A stretch of DNA of 11,599 nt, taken from assembly GCA_021732805.1 (NCBI GenBank), contig JAKFUJ010000249.1:1-11599 (forward strand). Reading direction: 5' to 3'. Shown here one piece after another: positions 7,566 to 11,599 of this stretch. Under the pieces are notes generated by a model. The model did not search any database. It saw only the letters and a list, made by a program, of their open reading frames with translations, and was not told the DNA's origin. Numbering within the stretch: position 1 is the first letter of the stretch; the number at the start of each line of letters is the position of its first letter. This DNA comes from Betaproteobacteria bacterium (GTDB taxonomy: Bacteria; Pseudomonadota; Gammaproteobacteria; Burkholderiales; SG8-41). A program made the position numbers and the translations under genes.

Positions 7566-9017
7566 ATGCTTCTTGATCCTGCCATTTGTTACCGCGCACT
7601 CAGGGCGCGTGACGCCCGATTCGATGGCCGATTTTTTGTGGCGGTGTCGTCGACGGGCATTTATTGCCGGCCGGTATGTACGGTCAAGCCGCCGAAACGT
7701 GAAAATTGTAATTTTTACCCGAGCGCTGCGGCTGCAGAGTCGAATGGCTACCGGCCGTGCCTGCGTTGTCGTCCGGAACTGGCCCCCGGCAATGCGAGTG
7801 TGGATGCGACGACGCGCTTGGCCCAGGCTGCTGCGAGTCTGATGGAAGATGGCACGCTGGATAACAAAGGGCTGGATGCGATTGTGGCTAGTCTGGGTAT
7901 TACCGACCGTCACCTGCGCCGCGCTTTTAGTGCGGAATTTGGCGTGTCGCCGGTGGAATTTTCGCAGACACAAAGGCTGCTGCTGGCAAAGCGCCTGCTG
8001 ACCGATACCGCACTGCCGGTCGCCGAGGTGGCTTTCGCCAGCGGCTTCGGCAGCGTGCGGCGTTTCAATGCACTCTTCAAACAGCGTTACCGGCTCCGGC
8101 CCGGGCAGTTGCGCCGGCAGCAGCGGGATGGCGAGTCTGCGGCAATCCCGGCTGACGTGCTCAATTTTGAATTGAGCTTCCGCCCGCCGTTCGACTGGCC
8201 GGCGATAAGTACATTTCTCGGCGTGCGCGCAATCGGCGGTGTCGAAGCGGTTGAGGGTGGTTGTTATCGGCGCACGGTGCGCATCCCGGGCAATGACAGG
8301 GAACATACGGGCTGGCTCGCGGTTGCGATGTCACCGGTGAAATCCACACTGCGCGTTGCAGTCTCGGCGTCACTCGCCAAAGTGCTGCCTCCCGTGCTGT
8401 CGCGGGTCAAGGCGCTGATGGATCTCGCATGCCATCCGGCAGAAGTGGCGCAAACGCTGGGCGTGCTGGCTAAACGTCACCCCGGACTGCGTGTGCCCGG
8501 TGCGTTTGATGGTTTTGAAATGGCGGTGCGCGCGATTCTCGGACAGCAGGTCACGGTAGCGGCAGCGAGTACTGTGGCCGGCCGCCTTGCGGCAGCGTTC
8601 GGCGATCCCGTCGCAACTCCGTTTGATACGTTGACTACGCTGTTTCCGACTGCGGCGCGGGTTGCAGTGCTGACCCCTGGTCAGATTGCGCAGCTGGGCA
8701 TGCCGGGCGCACGCGCACGCAGCGTCGTCGCACTGGCTCGCGCGGTGGCGGACGGCGATCTGGTGCTGGCGCCGAACGCCGACACCGAAGCGACGCTCGA
8801 CGGGTTGCGCGGGCTGCCGGGCATCGGCGAATGGACGGCGCAATACATCGCGATGCGCGCGCTGTCATGGCCGGATGCGTTTCCGCACACCGATCTGGGC
8901 GTGATGAAGGCGCTCGGCGAGACCAGTGCGCGCCGGGTGCTGGCTGCAGGCGAAACCTGGCGGCCGTGGCGCGCGTACGCCGTGATGCATCTGTGGCAAT
9001 CACTGAAAAAGGAATGA
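7566..9017 (+). CDS. alkA: Ada-AlkA fusion: methyl-phosphotriester-sensing regulator / 3-methyladenine DNA glycosylase
   Basis: 483 residues from ATG 7566; homologues begin MLDPxxCYRALRARDARFDGRFF, which fixes this start over an upstream GTG at 7503. Domain order: Ada zinc domain (about 1-75) with Cys34, Cys38, Cys65 and Cys68 in GIYCRPVC...RPCLRC, Cys34 being the expected methyl acceptor; AraC-type DNA-binding domain (about 82-185, SLGITDRHLRRAFSAEFG and VAEVAFASGFGSVRRFNALFK); AlkA N-terminal domain (from about 199, FELSFRPPFDWPAISTFLG); and the HhH-GPD glycosylase with hairpin LRGLPGIGEWTAQYIAMRAL (414-433) and catalytic Asp443 in FPHTDLG. It therefore senses methylated phosphate and removes 3-methyladenine and related bases. 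The O6-methyltransferase half of E. coli Ada is missing and is supplied by the next gene, ogt. Its stop TGA is 2 bp before the preferred ogt ATG, so the two form an operon, probably self-inducing. Confidence 0.93.
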   Translation: MLLDPAICYRALRARDARFDGRFFVAVSSTGIYCRPVCTVKPPKRENCNFYPSAAAAESNGYRPCLRCRPELAPGNASVDATTRLAQAAASLMEDGTLDNKGLDAIVASLGITDRHLRRAFSAEFGVSPVEFSQTQRLLLAKRLLTDTALPVAEVAFASGFGSVRRFNALFKQRYRLRPGQLRRQQRDGESAAIPADVLNFELSFRPPFDWPAISTFLGVRAIGGVEAVEGGCYRRTVRIPGNDREHTGWLAVAMSPVKSTLRVAVSASLAKVLPPVLSRVKALMDLACHPAEVAQTLGVLAKRHPGLRVPGAFDGFEMAVRAILGQQVTVAAASTVAGRLAAAFGDPVATPFDTLTTLFPTAARVAVLTPGQIAQLGMPGARARSVVALARAVADGDLVLAPNADTEATLDGLRGLPGIGEWTAQYIAMRALSWPDAFPHTDLGVMKALGETSARRVLAAGETWRPWRAYAVMHLWQSLKKE

Positions 9018-9019
9018 CC

Positions 9020-9592
9020 ATGCATTATTACGATTTTTATCAAAGCCCCCACGGGCAGATGCTGCTTGTCGCCAGCGACGCAGGACTTGGCGGCGTCTAC
9101 TTCGACGGCCAGAAATATTTTCCGCAGACCGCTGCGGAGTGGCAGCAGGATGTGCGCCATGCGTTGCTCAGTCAGGCGAAGCGCGAGCTGGCTGAATATT
9201 TTGCCGGCGAGCGCAGATGTTTTGAAGTTGATCTTGCCCCTGAAGGTACGCCATTTCAGCGCTCGGTATGGCAGGCGATTTCCACGGTGGACTGCGGCGA
9301 GACCATCACCTATGCTGAACTGGCCCGCCGCGCCGGATGCCCGGGCAGCGCGCGTGCCGCAGGCGCCGCCACCGGACGCAATCCGCTCAGCGTCATCGTG
9401 CCCTGTCACCGCATCGTGGGTTCGAACGGCAGCCTGACCGGCTATGCCGGCGGGCTGGATCGCAAGCGTGCACTGCTCGCGATGGAATCGGTGGCTCTTG
9501 GGCCTTGGCAAAAGAAGCGGCTTATGCTTATGCCGCAGATTCCAGCGGCACTTCCCAGCCCGGGAAAACGAGCACTGCCGGATGGCATTTAA
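9020..9592 (+). CDS. ogt: O6-alkylguanine-DNA alkyltransferase
   Basis: 190 residues. Suicide repair protein that transfers the alkyl group from O6-alkylguanine to its own Cys129 in the motif VIVPCHRIVG (126-134 region). The helix-turn-helix DNA-reading segment TITYAELARRAG (95-106) and the following AAGAATGRNP segment (113-122) match the family, as does GYAGGLDRKRALLAME (141-156). The AAGGA at 9008-9012 is 7 nt from the ATG at 9020 but only 1 nt from the ATG at 9014, so 9020 is preferred; the latter would overlap the ada-alkA stop by four bases. Family members usually end soon after LDRKRALLALE; this one continues for about 30 residues (from SVALGPW) that do not look conserved. The last 65 bp are read in antisense by the broken XRE gene, suggesting the original 3' end was replaced. 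Confidence 0.92.
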   Translation: MHYYDFYQSPHGQMLLVASDAGLGGVYFDGQKYFPQTAAEWQQDVRHALLSQAKRELAEYFAGERRCFEVDLAPEGTPFQRSVWQAISTVDCGETITYAELARRAGCPGSARAAGAATGRNPLSVIVPCHRIVGSNGSLTGYAGGLDRKRALLAMESVALGPWQKKRLMLMPQIPAALPSPGKRALPDGI

Positions 9593-9813
9593 GCGCCTTC
9601 GCCAGTACTTTGGCGCGCTCAACTCCGAGGTTGACCCTGCGGCTCTCGATCGCGGACAGGGTTGCTTGAGGAATCCCCGTGAGCGCAGCGAGCTGACTTT
9701 GGCTCAGTTCGTTCCTGAAGTTCACGCAGGATGGGAACGGAATCGCCCACCGAGACGTCGACGCGTTTTATTGCGGGACGTAATTTCTTCATTTCAGGGC
9801 CCACTGTAATCAT
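9528..9813 (-). pseudogene. XRE/HigA-like antitoxin gene, frameshifted by a 4-bp duplication
   Basis: Two minus-strand frames each carry half of one helix-turn-helix protein. The first half, from ATG 9813 or 9792, reads MKKLRPAIKRVDVSVGDSV and continues to LRELQ. The second half continues ELSQSQLAALTGIPQATLSA, then NLGVERAKVLAKALKCHPAV and FPGWEVPLESAA. They are out of frame by a tandem GAAC duplication (plus strand GTTCGTTC, 9707-9714); deleting one copy gives RELQELSQSQLAALTG and an 86-residue protein from the inner ATG, the size and pattern of a known XRE family of antitoxin-like regulators. The HTH (LSQSQLAALTGIPQATLSAIE) is otherwise intact. A GTG start in the second frame could give a 65-residue product with the HTH. 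No toxin gene adjoins it. Its 3' end overlaps ogt by 65 bp, antisense. Confidence 0.8.
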
Positions 9814-9823
9814 GAGCGGGTAG

Positions 9824-9892
9824 CCTGTAAGGAGCGCAGCGTATTACAGGGCTCACGTTGATTACCCTGTAATCCGCTGCGCTCCTTACAGG
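9824..9892. repeat. Inverted pair of 28-bp REP-like palindromes
   Basis: A 28-bp unit at 9824-9851 and its reverse complement at 9865-9892 differ at one base and are separated by 13 bp. Each unit is itself a hairpin with CCTGTAA and TTACAGG ends around a GGAGCGCAGCG-type middle, so there are two nested levels of symmetry, as in bacterial interspersed mosaic elements. The 27 of 28 paired bases would make an extremely stable stem. It lies between the XRE pseudogene and the dehydrogenase fragment; it can act as a transcription or mRNA-stability element, but no function is shown. Confidence 0.8.
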
Positions 9893-9917
9893 AACTACGT
9901 TTGCTGCGGAATCATAT

Positions 9918-10076
9918 TCAAGGCAATTCGATCACCATTTTTCCGTTCGCCCGGTTCTCGTCCATCATCACATGGGCCTCCCGAAGACGTTGAAACGGAA
10001 AACCCGGTCCAAGTTTCAACGTTAGCGAGCCGGATTCGACAAGCGAAATGTAGCGTTGGAGCTGACTGTGGTGCAT
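9918..10076 (-). pseudogene. 3' fragment of a zinc-type alcohol dehydrogenase / quinone oxidoreductase gene
   Basis: About 52 codons end in a TGA at 9918-9920. The translation, LQRYISLVESGSLTLKLG, then PFQRLREAHVMMDENRANGKMVIELP, is the C-terminal end of the medium-chain dehydrogenase/reductase superfamily, where a hydrophobic/proline motif, an 'EAH..M....  GK.VI' helix-strand and the last beta strand close the catalytic domain. The Rossmann NAD(P)H-binding domain and the N-terminal part are absent: upstream of 10080 the sequence reads as non-homologous proline/arginine-rich translation, then a MITE. A normal member is about 320-340 residues, so roughly 85% of the gene is missing. It is on the same strand as the cassette genes and lies just beyond the last attC core, so it may be host sequence truncated when the array arrived. 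An in-frame ATG at 10074-10076 could start a 52-residue peptide; I think it is a relic. Confidence 0.65.
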
Positions 10077-10120
10077 TCGGGAATCTTGGTTTGGTGACGG
10101 ACGGGGGTTTGGGCGTTTAA

Positions 10121-10261
10121 CAGGTTGTTGAAAAAGTGATGCGCGAGCGCGTGGGGAGCGAAGCGACCAAGCGCACACGCGTGCAAACCTTTGATTTTAT
10201 GAGGGTTGAAAAATCGATCATGCCAAGTTGAAGCGATGTTCTGGAGTTTTTCAACACCCTG
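10121..10261 (+). mobile_element. MITE copy 1, 141 bp, flanked by TTAA duplications
   Basis: Terminal inverted repeats CAGGTTGTTGAAAAA (10121-10135) and TTTTTCAACACCCTG (10247-10261) match at 14 of 15 bases. TTAA stands on both sides (10117-10120 and 10262-10265), as expected for a 4-bp target duplication. The interior has no coding capacity for a transposase; it includes a subterminal echo of the end, GTTGAAAAATCGATCATG at 10205-10222. A second copy is at 11478. Targets TTAA and TTAG fit the YTAR preference known for the IS5 group, but the ends were not compared with any database, so the parent family is undetermined. It sits inside the core box of an attC site. Confidence 0.85.
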
Positions 10262-10325
10262 TTAACGTCGAGTTAACCGGCGCGCGAAGTTTTTGCGCGT
10301 GTACGCGTTGAACGCGTAGTTATAC
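10262..10325 (-). other. attC recombination site of the toxin-antitoxin cassette, core box split by MITE copy 1
   Basis: Read on the minus strand. The inverse core GTATAAC (10325-10319) is followed by an L''-like TACGCGTTCAACGCG. A GC-rich variable stem-loop comes next, with arms CGCGC and GCGCG around AAAAACTT. Then comes GCCGGTTAACTCGACG and the core G, TTAA. Removing the MITE with one TTAA gives the core GTTAAAC, which fits GTTRRRY. The L' box closely resembles the classical GGCTTAACTCAAGCGTTAG of resistance-cassette attC sites. Length about 66 bp once restored. The inverse core GTATAAC is the exact complement of GTTATAC at the 5' end of the same cassette (10926-10920), as the circular-cassette model requires. 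The antitoxin stop codon lies within L'. Confidence 0.75.
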
Positions 10326-10599
10326 GTTTTTGTGTATCGACCAGGCGACCAGACACAAACTTGTGAAGGACGCTCGCCATAAGGGTTTGGTAAGGAACTC
10401 CTTCCTCTGCAGCCTTGGCTTGCAAACCCTCCAGGTCTCGTGACGAAATTCTGATGTTCACCCGTTTGTTCTTCAGTAGCGTAGCTGCCGCCGCTGCTCT
10501 AAACCGCTCAATCTCGCTTTTCTGATTCCGCATGGGGCTCCATTCACCACGTTCGAAGGAGGCGAGAATTTCCTGTTCCAACAGTCGTTCGCCGTTCAT
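10273..10599 (-). CDS. Ribbon-helix-helix (CopG-like) antitoxin
   Basis: 108 residues, ATG at 10597-10599 with ribosome site AGGAGATAAATGAC, inside the toxin 3' end. The N-terminal half is charged and helical (LEQEILASFERGEW, RFRAAAAAT). Residues 45-86 are a ribbon-helix-helix domain: the strand KRVNIRIS, then helices SRDLEGLQAKAAEEG and YQTLMASVLHKFVSGRL. This is the pattern of a CopG-like antitoxin family that pairs with BrnT-like toxins. It should bind the toxin and repress the common promoter. The final 17 or so residues (ITTRSTRTRAKTSRAG) are encoded by the cassette's attC site rather than by an ancestral gene, and the stop lies 8 bp from the MITE target duplication. Toxin-first, antitoxin-second order and a 1-bp gap suggest tight translational coupling. 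Confidence 0.83.
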   Translation of the reverse strand: MNGERLLEQEILASFERGEWSPMRNQKSEIERFRAAAAATLLKNKRVNIRISSRDLEGLQAKAAEEGVPYQTLMASVLHKFVSGRLVDTQKRITTRSTRTRAKTSRAG

Positions 10600-10600
10600 G

Positions 10601-10879
10601 TCATTTATCTCCTGTTAAGAAATCTCGAGTCGCCTTGCGACTCGGGATAATACTTTTCAAGAAAATCTCATTCCCACTTTCAACGAAAGGGACAAGATAT
10701 GCATACTCACGTATTCGCACCACAAGCATCTTTTGATGCCCGTACTTTGCCTGATTCGGGTGTTCCAATACTCTGAGAAGACCACCTTGTGAGATGGCGG
10801 AAAGAATTTCCTCGAATGAGACGCCGCGTTCCGCTTTAAGCGAAAGGCTTTTCTCTGCGCTCCACCTGATGGGCTTCAC
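10601..10879 (-). CDS. BrnT-like toxin of a type II toxin-antitoxin cassette
   Basis: 92 residues from a GTG at 10877-10879; there is no in-frame ATG upstream. MKPIRWSAEKSLSLKAERGVSFEEI, then LEHPNQAKYGHQKMLVVRI and the end IIPSRKATRDFL, match small proteins usually annotated as BrnT-family or related RelE-fold ribonuclease toxins. The blocks 'W...K...L...RG.SFEE' and 'SRKAT' are the diagnostic ones. Predicted to cleave mRNA when freed from its antitoxin; the activity is inferred, and the exact family (BrnT/DUF497 or a sister group) is uncertain. Its stop TGA is 1 bp before the antitoxin ATG. It is the first gene of an integron cassette that starts at 10925; the promoter candidate just upstream would give a transcript starting at or next to the GTG, consistent with the lack of a Shine-Dalgarno sequence. 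Confidence 0.78.
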   Translation of the reverse strand: MKPIRWSAEKSLSLKAERGVSFEEILSAISQGGLLRVLEHPNQAKYGHQKMLVVRIREYAYLVPFVESGNEIFLKSIIPSRKATRDFLTGDK

Positions 10880-10886
10880 AACCGAG

Positions 10887-10916
10887 ATATTACCACTGTG
10901 TGCCTTATGTGCTCAA
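10887..10916 (-). promoter_or_regulatory. Possible promoter of the toxin-antitoxin cassette
   Basis: On the minus strand TTGAGC (10916-10911) and TAATAT (10892-10887) are 18 bp apart; each matches 4 of 6 consensus bases. The -35 starts only a few bases after the cassette's 5' boundary, so the promoter belongs to the cassette. The expected start, about 10880, is the toxin GTG itself, so the message may be leaderless. Confidence 0.4.
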
Positions 10917-10919
10917 GAC

Positions 10920-10975
10920 GTATAACGTTCACGGTGAACCGCGCGCGGCGTTCTTGCGCGGCGTCCGGGTTGGCT
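10920..10975 (-). other. Probable degenerate attC site between the two cassettes
   Basis: Minus strand. The core is GTTATAC (10926-10920), preceded by the palindrome GTTCACCGTGAAC (10939-10927) and a GC-rich hairpin with arms GCGCGG and CCGCGC. The candidate inverse core is AGCCAAC (10975-10969). The core fits GTTRRRY only at six of seven positions, and the L'' and L' boxes pair poorly, so on its own it would not convince. Support comes from position: it follows one gene, precedes the next, and its GTTATAC is exactly complementary to the inverse core of the TA cassette's attC. A 9-bp direct repeat GCGCGGCGT also lies inside. Confidence 0.5.
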
Positions 10976-11393
10976 GGGGGGCACCCTTGAGAACATGGCC
11001 GGCAAGACTTCGCAACAGCGCGGCATTGGGCGCATTCGAATGGTACAAACCCCTCTCACGCCACGACTCAGTGTTTAGCCAATTTGTATGCGTTCGAACG
11101 CGTTCGACAAGTGCATCGTGCTCCACAAGGCACCAAGAACCCTGCGCTGGGAAGACTATGTAAAGAGCCTTTCCAATGTATTTCTTGTCAATCGTGAGCC
11201 GACTCTTCAGCTATACCCTGAGCGTTTCCTTTCCGTCCTTGTGGTAGGCGAGAAAATCTGCGCTCTGCCAGTCATCCGATAGCTTGATGCAGTTGAAGCC
11301 ATACTCGGCCAGCAAAGCAGCCACCTTTTGGAAATTGAATATCTCCCGTTGCCGCGAGTTGAGTTCACTGTAACTGATTCGTCGGAGTTCCAT
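10929..11393 (-). pseudogene. Cassette gene for a small PD-(D/E)XK-like protein, interrupted by an amber codon
   Basis: One minus-strand frame runs from ATG 11393 to TGA 10929 (154 codons) with a single internal stop, TAG at 11213-11211 (codon 61). Before it: MELRRISYSELNSRQREIFNFQ, then LAEYGFNCIKLSDDWQSADF and KETLRV. After it: LKSRLTIDKKYIGKALYIVF, then WCLVEHDALVERVRTHTN and TESW. Both sides belong to one known family of short hypothetical proteins in which the broken position normally reads VQLKSRL, so CAG to TAG is the likely mutation. Asp46 and the (Q)-x-Lys63 pair resemble the PD-(D/E)XK nuclease core, which would place the lost Gln in the active site; that fold call is inference. The last 19 codons run into the following attC. 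The ATG is 8 nt after the cassette's 5' boundary and has no clear Shine-Dalgarno, so it may have relied on transcription from upstream. Confidence 0.75.
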
Positions 11394-11401
11394 TGCAGGG
11401 T

Positions 11402-11477
11402 GCCTAACGTTTGAGCTCACCAGAGGGCGCCAGACCGCGCAGCGGGCTGACGAACGTCAAGTGGAGCGAAGGGTTAG
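11402..11477 (-). other. attC recombination site upstream of the broken cassette, inverse core entered by MITE copy 2
   Basis: Minus strand. The core GTTAGGC (11408-11402) fits GTTRRRY perfectly and is preceded by GGTGAGCTCAAAC, a typical L' box. The other side begins CTAACCC at the MITE edge and continues TTCGCTCCACTTGACG. The two sides pair imperfectly, GCTCACC with GCTCCAC, with an extra G on the L' side (GAGCTC against CGCTC), the extrahelical base that is a hallmark of attC. About 76 bp. The first bases of the inverse core lie beyond MITE copy 2, outside the window. It is the attC of the preceding cassette, whose gene is not seen. Confidence 0.75.
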
Positions 11478-11599
11478 CAGGGTGTTGAAAAACTCCAGAA
11501 CATCGCTTCAACTTGGCATGATCGATTTTTCAACCCACATAAAATCAAAGGCTTGCACGCGTGTGCGCTTGGTCGCTACGCTCCCCACGCGCTCGCGCA
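11478..11599 (-). mobile_element. MITE copy 2, inverted relative to copy 1, cut by the window edge
   Basis: Bases 11478-11599 match the reverse complement of 10140-10261 at 119 of 122 positions; differences are at three single bases. The end CAGGGTGTTGAAAAA abuts TTAG (11474-11477), the presumed target duplication. About 19 bp of the 141-bp element lie beyond the window. Confidence 0.85.

Noticed and set aside
9824..9892. The large inverted repeat as an attC site
   Set aside because: It lacks GTTRRRY and RYYYAAC ends, has nearly perfect symmetry without extrahelical bases, and each arm is itself a palindrome, which points to REP elements.
10117..10265. TTAA as part of the MITE terminal repeat
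   Set aside because: TTAA is self-complementary and so looks like repeat, but copy 2 has TTAG at the same place, so the four bases are better read as target duplication.
10117..11599. The two repeat copies as a CRISPR array
   Set aside because: Only two copies, 122-141 bp long, in opposite orientation and 1.2 kb apart; no regular spacers.

Overview
The window is about 60% GC with proteobacterial gene content: a DUF502 membrane protein, an Ada-AlkA fusion followed by ogt, a clade-3 catalase, paired REP-type palindromes and integron attC sites. A betaproteobacterium or a related gammaproteobacterium is the best guess. Nothing in the sequence fixes the genus.

Layout, housekeeping part (1-9527). 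The window opens in the 3' part of a secretin-like protein (1-450, +). A paired-hairpin REP element follows, and then a two-gene minus-strand operon (DM13-domain protein, then DUF924 protein). Divergent from it is a DUF502 membrane protein, whose stop codon overlaps the stop of a convergent trypsin-like protease. Next come a divergent pair of catabolic-looking enzymes (amidohydrolase-2 family, -; ThDP-dependent acetolactate-synthase-like enzyme, +), a catalase (-), and a divergently transcribed DNA-alkylation repair operon (ada-alkA fusion plus ogt, +).

Layout, accessory part (about 9528-11599). After ogt the sequence changes character. It holds a frameshifted XRE/HigA-like antitoxin gene overlapping the ogt 3' end, a pair of inverted REP palindromes, and a 3' fragment of a zinc-type alcohol dehydrogenase/quinone oxidoreductase gene. 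Beyond these lies what I read as a short array of integron gene cassettes on the minus strand. One cassette carries a toxin-antitoxin pair. Another carries a small PD-(D/E)XK-like protein gene broken by an in-frame amber codon. Three attC-like sites can be placed, and no integrase gene is in the window. Two copies of a 141-bp MITE (119 of 122 shared bases identical, inverted to each other) flank the cassettes. Each lies exactly in the core or inverse-core box of an attC site: removing copy 1 with one TTAA duplicate regenerates a canonical core site, and copy 2 sits at TTAG in the opposite box of another attC.

How the parts fit. The alkylation operon makes a methyl-phosphotriester-sensing activator/glycosylase and a suicide O6-alkylguanine methyltransferase. 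The TA cassette has its own promoter and probably stabilises the array. The MITE pair bounds the cassettes as a potential mobile unit. The most unusual thing here is the MITE-in-attC arrangement.
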